Origin: an uncultured Lacinutrix sp.
GTDB taxonomy: Bacteria > Bacteroidota > Bacteroidia > Flavobacteriales > Flavobacteriaceae
NCBI RefSeq assembly: GCF_947500325.1
Contig: NZ_CANMRQ010000024.1
Span: 1 to 53,793, forward strand
Direction of reading: 5' to 3'
Length of the DNA: 53,793 nt
The notes under the pieces were generated by a model. It did no database searches, was not told the DNA's origin, and saw only the letters and a list, made by a program, of their open reading frames with translations. Shown here piece by piece: positions 24,916 through 33,891 of the stretch (the first letter of the stretch is position 1; each line of letters begins with the position of its first letter). A program made the translations under genes and the position numbers.

Positions 24916-25917
24916 CTATGGTACTTCAATTTCGTTTACAATCTTATTAATAATATCTTCACTAGTAACATTTTCAGCTTCAGCTTCGTATGTAATACCT
25001 ATTCTATGACGTAATACATCATGAACCACAGCGCGAACATCTTCTGGAATAACGTAACCACGACGCTTAATAAATGCATAACATTTAGCAGCAGTTGCAA
25101 GATTAATACTTCCACGAGGTGACGCTCCAAAAGAAATTAATGGTTTTAAATCTCCTAATTTATATTTTTCTGGATAACGTGTTGCAAAAATAATATCAAG
25201 TATATATTTTTCAATTTTCTCATCCATGTAAACTTCACGAACAACTTCTTGAGCCTTTATTATTTGAGCCACAGTAACAACAGGATTAACCTTATCCCAT
25301 GAGCCTTTTAAATTAGCTCTCATAATTAATTGCTCCTCATCTTGTTTAGGGTAATCTATTACTGTTTTTAACATAAAACGATCCACTTGCGCTTCTGGTA
25401 AAGGATATGTTCCTTCTTGCTCAACTGGGTTTTGCGTTGCCATTACTAAAAATGGTTTGTCTAGTATAAATGTTTCATCACCAATAGTCACTTGCTTTTC
25501 TTGCATTGCTTCAAGTAAAGCAGATTGCACTTTTGCTGGTGCACGGTTTATTTCATCTGCTAACACAAAGTTGGCGAAAATTGGTCCTTTTTTAATAGAG
25601 AAATCATTCTCTTTCATATTAAAAATTAATGTCCCAACGACATCTGCAGGTAGTAAATCTGGAGTAAATTGAATACGACTAAAACTACCATCTACTGCTT
25701 TAGACAACGTATTTATAGCTAGTGTTTTTGCCAAACCAGGAACACCTTCAAGTAAAATATGTCCACGACCTAAAAGACCTATTAGTAAACGTTCTATCAT
25801 ATGTTTTTGACCAACGATTACTTTATTCATTTCGTATGTCAATAAATCAACAAAAGCACTTTCCTTTTCAATTTTTTCATTAATTGATTTAATATCAATT
25901 GTGCTAGTTTCTTCCAT
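24916..25917 (-). CDS. moxR: MoxR-family AAA ATPase
   Basis: 333 residues with a full AAA core: Walker A GVPGLAKT (58-65), Walker B LADEI (119-123), sensor ATQNP (160-164) and the MoxR-type GTYPLPEAQVDRF (169-181). MoxR ATPases are chaperones that help assemble metal- or VWA-containing complexes. It is the first gene of the nine-gene bat operon and shares a control region with the divergent aldo/keto reductase. Confidence 0.93.
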   Translation of the reverse strand: MEETSTIDIKSINEKIEKESAFVDLLTYEMNKVIVGQKHMIERLLIGLLGRGHILLEGVPGLAKTLAINTLSKAVDGSFSRIQFTPDLLPADVVGTLIFNMKENDFSIKKGPIFANFVLADEINRAPAKVQSALLEAMQEKQVTIGDETFILDKPFLVMATQNPVEQEGTYPLPEAQVDRFMLKTVIDYPKQDEEQLIMRANLKGSWDKVNPVVTVAQIIKAQEVVREVYMDEKIEKYILDIIFATRYPEKYKLGDLKPLISFGASPRGSINLATAAKCYAFIKRRGYVIPEDVRAVVHDVLRHRIGITYEAEAENVTSEDIINKIVNEIEVP

Positions 25918-26123
25918 CTTTAATTAATTTTTTAGGAGCCGAATATAATATCGGAAATTAAGATTTGCAAATTGTTACTTTTTTTTATGCTATCGTGTTA
26001 ATAATTGGTTAAAAATTACAGTATTAAAAGCCCTACATCACAAATTGTTTGGTATTTTTAAAGTTTAAAATTTATTCAATAAAAAAGATTTCCGTTTTCG
26101 CGGGAAGGAAACACAAATTTTCA

Positions 26124-26999
26124 ATGAGTAAAAGAAAGTATTCCAAAATTATTGCTGGCACAATGACCTGGGGCATTTGGGGAAATAAACTCTCTAAAAC
26201 CGAAATGATAAAACGTATGCATCATTGCATAGATAATAATATAACGACTTTTGATCATGCCGATATTTATGGTGACTACTCAACAGAAAATGATTTTGGC
26301 AAGGCGCTTGTTGAAAGTAAAATAGATAGAAGTAGTATCGAATTAATTTCTAAATGTGGTATTCAATATCTTGGCGAAGCACGTGCTTACAATAAAGTAA
26401 AACATTATGATTATAGTAAAGAATACATTATTTCTTCTGCCGAAACCTCGTTAAAAAACTTAAAAACAGATTACTTAGACTTATTTCTACTACATAGACC
26501 AAGCCCTTTAATGGAAGGAGAAATTATTGCTGATGCCTTTGAAACCTTACAAAAAGAAGGAAAAGTAAAACGTTTTGGAGTGTCTAACTTCACTCCTTCT
26601 CAAATGGAATTAGTTTCGAAGCATGCTAACATTTCTGCAAATCAAATTGAATTTTCTTTAACACAACATTCTGCTATGCATGATGGCACTTTAGATTATA
26701 TGACAGTTAATAATATTAACGCCATGTCTTGGTCTCCTTTAGGAAGTGTATTTAGAGAAGACAATGAACAAACACGAAGAATACATAAACAATTAGGTGA
26801 ATTAATAGATAAATATAAAGCTACAGAAGATCAATTATTACTAGCTTGGATTTTAAAACACCCAGCAAATATTCACCCAGTAATTGGTACTACAAATCCA
26901 GATAGAATAAAAAATGCGGCCAAAGCTGTGGATATTGAATTAGATTTAGAAGATTGGTTTTTAATATTAGTAGCCTGTCAAGGCCATAAAGTACCTTAA
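26124..26999 (+). CDS. Aldo/keto reductase
   Basis: NADPH-dependent reductase of carbonyl compounds, about 291 residues, TIM-barrel. The catalytic tetrad is visible: Asp44 and Tyr49 in FDHADIYG, Lys77 in SKCG, His124 in LLHRPSP; the C-terminal nucleotide site is PVIGTTNPDRI. ATG 26124 (MSKRKYSK) is chosen because the family begins just before the first strand; the ATG at 26049 adds 25 residues unlike the family. Substrate unknown. Ten bases before the SDR gene. Confidence 0.9.
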   Translation: MSKRKYSKIIAGTMTWGIWGNKLSKTEMIKRMHHCIDNNITTFDHADIYGDYSTENDFGKALVESKIDRSSIELISKCGIQYLGEARAYNKVKHYDYSKEYIISSAETSLKNLKTDYLDLFLLHRPSPLMEGEIIADAFETLQKEGKVKRFGVSNFTPSQMELVSKHANISANQIEFSLTQHSAMHDGTLDYMTVNNINAMSWSPLGSVFREDNEQTRRIHKQLGELIDKYKATEDQLLLAWILKHPANIHPVIGTTNPDRIKNAAKAVDIELDLEDWFLILVACQGHKVP

Positions 27000-27009
27000 A
27001 AAGAACAGA

Positions 27010-27768
27010 ATGAACAACAAAAAAGTAGCTCTAATTACAGGAGCAACAAGTGGAATAGGTAGAGCTACAGCTCACGAATTTGCGAAACATGGTATAAAAT
27101 TAATTATTTGTGGCAGACGCCAAGAGCGTTTAGATACAGTACAAGAAGCATTACAAAAACTCACAGAAGTTCATACTTTAAACTTTGATGTTCGCGATAA
27201 AGATGCTGTTTTTAAAGCCATTAATTCTTTACCTAAAGATTTTAAGCAAATAGATATTTTAATTAATAATGCTGGAAATGCTCATGGTTTAGACCCTATA
27301 CATGAAGGCAATATTGACGATTGGGATGCTATGATGGATATTAACGTTAAAGGGTTGTTATATGTTAGTAAAGCAGTAATCCCACAAATGACAGAAAGAA
27401 CATCTGGACATATTATAAATATTGGTTCTTCAGCAGGAAAAGAAGTATACCCAAAAGGCAATGTGTATTGCGCTAGTAAGCATGCTGTTCTTGCTGTCAC
27501 TGAAGGCATGCGTATTGACCTTAATCCATTTGGAATAAAAGTCGCTGCTATAAATCCGGGTTTAGTAGAAACAGAGTTTTCACAAGTGCGTTTTAAAGGA
27601 GAAACCCTAGCCGATAATGTTTACAAAGGATACAAAGCGCTACAACCCCAAGATGTTGCAGATGTTATTTATTTTGCTATTTCAAGGCCAGCACATGTTA
27701 ATATTGCAGATGTTTTAATGTTTTGTACTGCACAAGCTAGTTCTACAATTGTGAAAAAACAAATATGA
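27010..27768 (+). CDS. Short-chain dehydrogenase/reductase (YdfG-like)
   Basis: 252 residues, Rossmann fold. NAD(P) motif GATSGIG (11-17), NNAG (86-89), catalytic Ser140 or 141 with Tyr153 and Lys157 (YCASK). Closest in feel to the YdfG group that oxidises 3-hydroxy acids such as L-allo-threonine or serine, but the substrate cannot be fixed. Its stop codon overlaps the next start (ATGA at 27765). Confidence 0.92.
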   Translation: MNNKKVALITGATSGIGRATAHEFAKHGIKLIICGRRQERLDTVQEALQKLTEVHTLNFDVRDKDAVFKAINSLPKDFKQIDILINNAGNAHGLDPIHEGNIDDWDAMMDINVKGLLYVSKAVIPQMTERTSGHIINIGSSAGKEVYPKGNVYCASKHAVLAVTEGMRIDLNPFGIKVAAINPGLVETEFSQVRFKGETLADNVYKGYKALQPQDVADVIYFAISRPAHVNIADVLMFCTAQASSTIVKKQI

Positions 27769-28391
27769 TCGACTGGTTAAAAAAGGAGTGGAATAATTTA
27801 GCTTTAACTTATTGTAACGATAACTTAGCTGAAGCACTTTGGAATGAAATAAAAACCAACTACACATCTAAAACCAAACACTATCATAATCTAACGCACA
27901 TTTATAATATGCTATTGCAAGCTGGAGATTTTAAAGCTGAAATTAACAATTTGGATGCTTTTAAGTTTGCTATTTGGTACCATGATATTATTTATAAATC
28001 TTCAAAAAAAGATAATGAAGAAAAAAGCGCTCTTTTTGCTAAAAAACGGTTAAAATCATTCAATTTCACTGAAAAACGAATAGAAATCGTTGAGAAATTA
28101 ATTATTTCAACAAAAAAGCACCAGTTAATTTTAGAAGAAAATAATGATAACGCCTATCTTTTAGATTTAGATTTATCCATTCTTGGAACCGAATGGAAAA
28201 CCTACGAAAAATACATTCAGAACATTAGAAAGGAATATAAAATCTACCCAAATATTCTATATAATCCTGGTAGAAAAAAAGTGTTATTACATTTTTTAGA
28301 AAGAGAGACTTTATATTTCACTGAAACCTTTAGAGATAAATATGAAATTCAGGCGAGAGACAATTTAAAACGAGAAATAGAATTGTTATGA
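27765..28391 (+). CDS. HD-superfamily metal-dependent hydrolase (COG4339 type)
   Basis: 208 residues. HxxxH-type ligand region YHNLTH (40-45) and the HD pair WYHDIIYK (71-78, His73-Asp74), then LDLDLSILG near 152-160, match the predicted phosphohydrolase family COG4339. It overlaps its neighbours by four bases at both ends, so it is translated with the SDR and the glycosidase. Substrate unknown. Confidence 0.82.
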   Translation: MIDWLKKEWNNLALTYCNDNLAEALWNEIKTNYTSKTKHYHNLTHIYNMLLQAGDFKAEINNLDAFKFAIWYHDIIYKSSKKDNEEKSALFAKKRLKSFNFTEKRIEIVEKLIISTKKHQLILEENNDNAYLLDLDLSILGTEWKTYEKYIQNIRKEYKIYPNILYNPGRKKVLLHFLERETLYFTETFRDKYEIQARDNLKREIELL

Positions 28392-29149
28392 TTAAAAAAA
28401 CAGTCTTCATATTAGTTCTGATTCTATTGTCTTGTAAAACAGATAAGAAAGCCAAAACAACACCTGTTTTAGTCAATAACTTAAAAACAGATTTTAACGA
28501 TTCTATAATTTTAAGTTATACTCTAAATCCAAAAAATAAAAACTTAAAATTCTATTGGAAAAATAAAGAGGATTCCATTATAAAAACCTTTAAAAATCTT
28601 AAAATAGAATTAGAAAAAAAAGAACAGAAGTTAATCTTTGCTGTGAATGGAGGTATGTTTAAAAAAGATTTTTCTCCTCAAGGTTTATATATTGAAAATG
28701 GAAACATTATAACAACACTAGATACCATACAAAAAGGTTATGGCAATTTTTATTTACAGCCAAATGGCATTTTTTCTTTATCTAAAAAGGGTATTCCATC
28801 TATTTCTACTACTAGCAATTTTATAATAGACAATACTATTAATTATGCAACTCAATCTGGACCAATGTTAGTTATTAATAACAAATTGCATCCAAAATTT
28901 AATAAAGGCTCTTTAAACTTAAACATAAGAAATGGTGTGGGTATACTTCCAAATGGAGACTTACTATTTGCGATGTCGAAAAAGAAAATAAATTTTTATG
29001 ACTTTGCTTCTTATTTTAAAAATAAAGGATGCAAAAATGCATTATATTTAGATGGGTTTGTATCAAAAACCTACTTACCATCAAAAAATTGGAAACAATT
29101 AGAAGGTAATTTTGGAGTTATAATTGCTGAAACGACATCAATAAAATGA
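28388..29149 (+). CDS. Phosphodiester glycosidase (DUF2233/NAGPA) lipoprotein
   Basis: 253 residues. Lipoprotein signal with Cys16 (ILLSC). The family core is present: FAVNGGMFKKDFSPQGLYI near 79-97, TQSGPMLVINN near 157-167, RNGVGILPNGDLLFAMS near 182-198 and ALYLDGFVSKTYLP near 220-233. Relatives remove GlcNAc from phosphodiesters or act on cell-wall sugar phosphates. Here it would work in the periplasm or outer membrane. Overlaps both neighbours by ATGA. Confidence 0.87.
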   Translation: MIKKTVFILVLILLSCKTDKKAKTTPVLVNNLKTDFNDSIILSYTLNPKNKNLKFYWKNKEDSIIKTFKNLKIELEKKEQKLIFAVNGGMFKKDFSPQGLYIENGNIITTLDTIQKGYGNFYLQPNGIFSLSKKGIPSISTTSNFIIDNTINYATQSGPMLVINNKLHPKFNKGSLNLNIRNGVGILPNGDLLFAMSKKKINFYDFASYFKNKGCKNALYLDGFVSKTYLPSKNWKQLEGNFGVIIAETTSIK

Positions 29150-30279
29150 TTAATAAACGCCTACTTATTAAAAACTTACTTGCACATAACGACGAGAACA
29201 GTTTTTATGACAAAAAGCGAAAAATTGATATTGGCCAAAAAGAAGGTAAGGCAAAGTTTTTAAAACACATTTGTGCGCTTTCTAATAGCAATCCTAAAAA
29301 CAATTCTTTTATTGTTATTGGTGTTGAAGATGAAGACAATAAGATTATTGGTGTCGATTTTTTTGACGATTCTAAAATTCAAAACCTAATTAATGCTTAC
29401 CTCACCAATCCTCCAATTGTGCAATATGAAAACATTCCTTTTCCACATTTACCAGATGATAAAGTTGTAGGTCTAGTTACTATTCGTGCAAACGAAGGCC
29501 TAACCTCACTTCGTAAAAATATATGGAAATACTATGGTGGAGCAGTCTTTTTTAGAGACGGCAGTATGAGTATGCCTAAAGTATTTAAAAGCGACATAAA
29601 AGACGTTAATTCTAAAATTGTTGAAGCTATAGAAAGTCATTCGCATAACAATATTGAATATACACTTGATGGTGTTTTCGATTTCATGAACAAACGAAAA
29701 GACTACAATCCACAATATAAAGTTTTTAAAGAATACTTTGTTGTTTGTTGGGCTGGGCATAAAAAAGAAGTAAAAAACGAAACTTTTTTATCTCGCGTAG
29801 ATATAGAACTCATTAATGAACAGGTACGTTTATTTTACTCAGCCATGGATGAAGTCTCTATTTCTTTTGATAATAATACTTTTAAAATTATAGAGTATGT
29901 TTCTTTAGGGCTTCAAAACAGTTATAAATATTACCCATTAGAAGAAACATTAATTAAGTTTAATGACAATGCTAATTATACTATTGATACTACTTTAATA
30001 TTTCAACCTCCAGAATTCGATAAAAAGGTTTTACATCATATTTACAATGCAAATAATGCTTTATTAGAAAAACTTAAAAAAGGCAACGCATTAAACCAAT
30101 ATGAAAATAAAGATCTTCAAAATTTACCAGCTACTTACCTTATTTGTTATTTAAATGGATTTCATGAAGCAATAGATAAACTAAATGAATCCAAATCTTT
30201 TCTAAAATCCTATAACAGAGAGATCTATATTCACTACAAAGAATCTATTAGAATTTTAAGAAAAATGAAATACAGCTAA
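29146..30279 (+). CDS. AlbA_2 (Schlafen-type) domain protein
   Basis: 377 residues. The N-terminal ~110 residues are an AlbA_2 domain: KAKFLKHICALSNSNP, SFIVIGVEDEDNKIIGVDFF, then VGLVTIR. This domain is found in proteins usually annotated as ATP-binding or transcriptional regulators. The remaining 260 residues (Lys/Glu/Tyr-rich, helical near the end) are not recognised. Last of four genes joined by four-base overlaps; no function can be stated with confidence. Confidence 0.75.
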   Translation: MINKRLLIKNLLAHNDENSFYDKKRKIDIGQKEGKAKFLKHICALSNSNPKNNSFIVIGVEDEDNKIIGVDFFDDSKIQNLINAYLTNPPIVQYENIPFPHLPDDKVVGLVTIRANEGLTSLRKNIWKYYGGAVFFRDGSMSMPKVFKSDIKDVNSKIVEAIESHSHNNIEYTLDGVFDFMNKRKDYNPQYKVFKEYFVVCWAGHKKEVKNETFLSRVDIELINEQVRLFYSAMDEVSISFDNNTFKIIEYVSLGLQNSYKYYPLEETLIKFNDNANYTIDTTLIFQPPEFDKKVLHHIYNANNALLEKLKKGNALNQYENKDLQNLPATYLICYLNGFHEAIDKLNESKSFLKSYNREIYIHYKESIRILRKMKYS

Positions 30280-30286
30280 AAAAACT

Positions 30287-30340
30287 TACCAATTATACAT
30301 ATAAACCTACCAATTATACATTTTAAATCTATACCAATCT
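30287..30340 (+). repeat. Direct repeats TACCAATTATACAT with 21-base spacing
   Basis: TACCAATTATACAT is at 30287-30300 and 30308-30321, exactly two helical turns apart, with a partial third copy TACCAATCT at 30332-30340. Paired sites at this spacing are typical of dimeric response-regulator operators (LytTR-type). A promoter-like box TATATTTA begins 11 bases after the last copy. Confidence 0.55.
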
Positions 30341-30350
30341 ATTTAAAATA

Positions 30351-30463
30351 TATATTTACCGTGCTATTAATCAACTCTTTAAATCTTAGCTCTCCCGATA
30401 AAATTTTGGCATTGACCTAAGATTTATATACAAAAAAACCGTTTCAGTAATGAAACGGTTTTT
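30351..30463 (+). ncRNA. Candidate small RNA (promoter box, long stem, terminator)
   Basis: No reading frame of note lies here. TATATTTA at 30351-30358 resembles the -7 box. Downstream, TAAATCTTAG (30380-30389) pairs perfectly with CTAAGATTTA (30417-30426) around a 27-base loop, and a strong rho-independent terminator ends at 30463. The expected transcript is about 100 bases. The alternative is a plain gap between convergent genes with a shared terminator; the second stem and the spaced repeats make a regulated RNA worth testing. Confidence 0.35.
30434..30463. terminator. Bidirectional terminator
   Basis: AAAAACCGTTTCA, loop GTAA, TGAAACGGTTTTT: 13 perfect base pairs with A and T runs, between convergent transcription units. 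Confidence 0.85.
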
Positions 30464-30486
30464 GTTATTAATAAATATGGGGATTA

Positions 30487-31068
30487 TTATCTACCGCCAT
30501 CTAATTTATCTTGCCAATCTTTAAGTTCTTGCCATTTACCTTCTGCTGCTAATCTAGCTTGTTCTGGCCACGTTCCTGGTTTATGAATTTCAAAACGTTT
30601 ACCACCACTATTTAACACTTCTTGACATTTATCTACAGAACAATCTGCTAATCCAGACCAAGTAGTTACATCATGATTGTGAAATAACTCTTTAATTTTT
30701 GGACCTATACCTTCAACAACTGTTAAATCATCTTGCTTTATTTTTTTACCAAATGCTGCTTTAGCTCCAGCTGCATCAAAGGCGACTGTAGCCGCACTTC
30801 CAGATGCTGCACCAGCAGCAAAACTAGAGACTGCACTTCCAGAAGAATTACCGCCATTAAATGTTGATTTTTTACTCGCTTTACACGCTTCTAAATCGGC
30901 TTCTAATTTTGAAATTCTATTTTTATAAACATCTACATCTATGTCATCAGATGAGTCGTTTCCACCTCCTAATAATCGTCCTAAAAGATAACCTAATATT
31001 GCACTTATAAGTCCTACTAATATTGGGATTAACCAGCAAGGCATTCCACTTATTGCTAATAAATTCAT
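30487..31068 (-). CDS. Membrane-anchored helix-hairpin-helix protein (COG3743-like)
   Basis: 193 residues: one membrane segment near 12-32 with LGRLLGG after it, a short coiled coil (YKNRISKLEADLEACKA, 48-64), an Ala/Ser/Gly linker, and a C-terminal helix-hairpin-helix domain (LTVVEGIGPKIKELFHNHDV near 115-134, WPEQARLAAEGKWQELKDW near 169-187). Such H3TH domains bind DNA or act as protein modules; many flavobacteria carry this gene beside an OmpA-like gene, as here with a 21-base gap. Confidence 0.82.
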   Translation of the reverse strand: MNLLAISGMPCWLIPILVGLISAILGYLLGRLLGGGNDSSDDIDVDVYKNRISKLEADLEACKASKKSTFNGGNSSGSAVSSFAAGAASGSAATVAFDAAGAKAAFGKKIKQDDLTVVEGIGPKIKELFHNHDVTTWSGLADCSVDKCQEVLNSGGKRFEIHKPGTWPEQARLAAEGKWQELKDWQDKLDGGR

Positions 31069-31089
31069 AATTTTTTATTTTAATTTTTG

Positions 31090-32022
31090 TTAGTTAATTG
31101 TTACGACTACTCTTCTGTTTTTTGCTTTACCTTCATCCGTATTATTATCAGCAATAGGCTTATCTGGTCCTTTAGAAGAGGTGCTTATTTTATTTGCAGA
31201 GATCCCGTTTTGCACTAAATACGTTTTAACAAATTCGGCTCTGTTTTTACCTAGTTTTATGTTAGCATCTCTATTACCTGTATTATCAGTATGTCCTATA
31301 ACACTTATAGAGGTATCTACTTTATCTACATAACGTACCATTTTTGCTACCTTTTCACGCTGATTAGCTGTAAGACTTATTGATGCCGCTCCACTATCAA
31401 AATAGAGCACTAAAGGATCTGCTTTTATCTCTTCCCCTAACTGCTTTAACGCATCCGCTGCGCTAGTATCATCTGGATCTATTGTTCCTATTTTATAAGT
31501 TGCTGGACCATAATAAATATAATTCTCATCCGGAACCAAATCATCATTTAATTTACCAAATGTATTAATGTCTTTAGAAGACATCCCATGTGAAACAAAA
31601 TAATTTTTAACTGAGTTTGCCCTTGCTAATCCTAGATTAGGGAAAACTGTATTATTTTTTTCGCCGCTGGTATAATGTCCAGTTATATCAACTGTTTTTC
31701 CTGGATTATCTTTTAAATAAGTTGATAATCTTTCGATTTTGTTTGTTAAATCACTTGAAACTGGTTCAAGAATGGAAAAATCTGACGCTTTAAAGTTAAA
31801 GTTGTCATTAGAATTAAACCTGATACTACTTTTCGTATCTATAATAGAAAAGGCATTTTTGGTTGCTGCTTTTACTTCGGGTTTTGCTGCCTCTATCGCT
31901 GCGGCTTCTATTGCTGCTTGTTTAGCCTCTAAGCAGGGCTTACAGCATAAAAACCAATACAATAGCGTACCAATAATAATGGTTAGCAAAATACCCAATA
32001 AATAACCGGTTTTTTTACTCAT
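31090..32022 (-). CDS. OmpA-family protein with two OmpA-like domains
   Basis: 310 residues: N-terminal membrane segment 7-25, Ala-rich link, then two OmpA-like units. The second is standard (VIGHTDNTGNRDANIKLGKN near 240-259, AKNRRVVVTIN at the end) and should bind peptidoglycan. The first (DITGHYTSGEKNNTVFPNLG near 107) keeps the fold pattern but has lost much of the Asp/Arg ligand-binding motif. The membrane anchor suggests inner-membrane attachment. Upstream of the H3TH gene in the same direction. Confidence 0.85.
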   Translation of the reverse strand: MSKKTGYLLGILLTIIIGTLLYWFLCCKPCLEAKQAAIEAAAIEAAKPEVKAATKNAFSIIDTKSSIRFNSNDNFNFKASDFSILEPVSSDLTNKIERLSTYLKDNPGKTVDITGHYTSGEKNNTVFPNLGLARANSVKNYFVSHGMSSKDINTFGKLNDDLVPDENYIYYGPATYKIGTIDPDDTSAADALKQLGEEIKADPLVLYFDSGAASISLTANQREKVAKMVRYVDKVDTSISVIGHTDNTGNRDANIKLGKNRAEFVKTYLVQNGISANKISTSSKGPDKPIADNNTDEGKAKNRRVVVTIN

Positions 32023-32163
32023 TGTAATGTTGATTTATATGTTAGTGACTATCAAGTTATTAAATTTTTGACAAAGTTTTAACACTTTAAGAAATAAAAA
32101 CTATTTTCCAAACGTTAAAATTCGACAAACACAACAAAATCGGCGATTAAACTCAAATTAAAC

Positions 32164-32197
32164 AAAAAAAGCCACATCTTTCGATGTGGCTTTTTTT
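32164..32197. terminator. Bidirectional terminator
   Basis: AAAAAAAGCCACATC, loop TTTC, GATGTGGCTTTTTTT: 15-bp stem and long T run. It ends the ALDH transcript (read leftward) and could stop rightward transcription. Confidence 0.88.
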
Positions 32198-32216
32198 ATA
32201 CTAAATTATTTTATGT

Positions 32217-33770
32217 CTATAAATCAAATTTAATTCCTTGAGCTAAAGGCAATTCATCTGAATAATTTACAGTATTTGTTTGTCTTCTCATATATACTTT
32301 CCATGCATCAGATCCAGACTCACGTCCTCCACCAGTTTCTTTTTCTCCTCCAAAAGCACCACCAATCTCTGCACCAGATGTTCCAATATTTACATTAGCA
32401 ATACCACAATCAGATCCAGCAAAAGACAAGAATTTTTCAGCTTCCTTCATTTCGTTAGTCATAATTGCAGAAGATAAACCTTGTGCTACACCATTTTGCA
32501 TATCGATTGCATTTTCAACATCTCCTGAATATTTCATTAAATATAAAATAGGAGCAAAAGTTTCAGATTGTACAATCTCAAAACTATTTTCAGCTTCAAT
32601 AATCGCTGGTTTTACATAACATCCAGATTCGTATCCTTCACCTTCTAATACACCACCTTCAACTAATACATTCCCACCTTCGGCTTTTGCTTTCTCAATA
32701 GCTGCTAAATATGTGTTTACAGCATCTTTATCAATTAATGGTCCAATATGATTTTTTTCATCTAAAGGATTACCTATTGTTAATTGCCCATAAGCACCAA
32801 CAATTGCATCTCTTACTTTATCATATACAGAATCGTGTATAATTAAACGACGTGTAGATGTACAACGTTGACCACATGTACCAACAGCACCAAATACAGC
32901 ACCAGGAACTACTACTTTTAAATCTGCAGTAGGCGTAATAATAATAGCGTTGTTTCCTCCTAATTCTAATAACGATTTACCAAAACGCTCAGCAACCGTT
33001 GCTCCAACAATACGTCCCATTCTTGTAGAACCTGTTGCAGACACTAATGGAATTCTGTGATCTGTAGTTAGCATTTCGCCCACTTTATAATCTCCATTAA
33101 TAATACAAGAAATACCTTCTGGTAAGTTATTTTCTTTTAATACCTCAGCAATAATATTTTGACAAGCAACTGCACAAATAGGTGCTTTTTCAGAAGCTTT
33201 CCATACACAAGTATCACCGCAAACCCATGCTAAAGCAGTATTCCAAGCCCAAACAGCAACAGGAAAGTTAAATGCTGAAATAATACCAACAACACCAATT
33301 GAGTGCCATTGTTCTCTCATAACATGTCCTGGACGTTCAGATGGAATTGTTTGTCCATTTAACTGTCTTGATAAACCTACAGCAAAATCACAAATATCTA
33401 TCATTTCTTGAACCTCACCGTAACCTTCTTGTAAAGACTTACCCATTTCGTAAGACACTAATTTACCTAAAGGTTCTTTTAGTTCTCTTAGTTTATTTCC
33501 AAATTGACGTACAATTTCTCCTCTTTGTGGTGCTGGCATCGCTCTAAAAGTTTTGAAAGCTGCAGTAGCAGAATCCATTACCTTATCGTAATCTTCTCTT
33601 GTAGTAGTAGATACTTTACCAATTAAAGAACCATCTGTAGGTGAATATGAAGCGATTAATTCTCCACTTCCAAAATTGTTAGAACCTGTTGATGTTCCAT
33701 CATTTATATCTTTAACACCTAATTGCTCAAGTGCTTCTTTTATTCCGAAATCAGCTAAAACTGCTCCCAT
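32217..33770 (-). CDS. ALDH7-type aldehyde dehydrogenase (aminoadipate-semialdehyde type)
   Basis: 517 residues, cytoplasmic, NAD-dependent oxidation of an aldehyde. Catalytic Cys303 (CGQRCTSTRR), general base Glu269 (LELGGNN) and Asn168 (SAFNFP) are in place. The N-terminal INDGTSTGSNNFGSG and the HVMREQWHSIGVVGIISAFN stretch are marks of the antiquitin/ALDH7 group, which oxidises 2-aminoadipate-6-semialdehyde in lysine breakdown. Stands alone with its own terminator. Confidence 0.9.
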   Translation of the reverse strand: MGAVLADFGIKEALEQLGVKDINDGTSTGSNNFGSGELIASYSPTDGSLIGKVSTTTREDYDKVMDSATAAFKTFRAMPAPQRGEIVRQFGNKLRELKEPLGKLVSYEMGKSLQEGYGEVQEMIDICDFAVGLSRQLNGQTIPSERPGHVMREQWHSIGVVGIISAFNFPVAVWAWNTALAWVCGDTCVWKASEKAPICAVACQNIIAEVLKENNLPEGISCIINGDYKVGEMLTTDHRIPLVSATGSTRMGRIVGATVAERFGKSLLELGGNNAIIITPTADLKVVVPGAVFGAVGTCGQRCTSTRRLIIHDSVYDKVRDAIVGAYGQLTIGNPLDEKNHIGPLIDKDAVNTYLAAIEKAKAEGGNVLVEGGVLEGEGYESGCYVKPAIIEAENSFEIVQSETFAPILYLMKYSGDVENAIDMQNGVAQGLSSAIMTNEMKEAEKFLSFAGSDCGIANVNIGTSGAEIGGAFGGEKETGGGRESGSDAWKVYMRRQTNTVNYSDELPLAQGIKFDL

Positions 33771-33891
33771 AATTGTTCTGTTTTTACGAATTATTAAATT
33801 TTGATGCGAATATACTAATAAATGTGCGTTTTTTGAGACTTAACTTTCTTAAAAATAGTAACTTTAATGCAACTGAAAATAATTCTAAAAA

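Noticed and set aside
26049-26123. 25-residue N-terminal extension of the aldo/keto reductase
   Set aside because: Basic, unlike the family, and lies in the promoter gap; MSKRKYSK at 26124 fits better.
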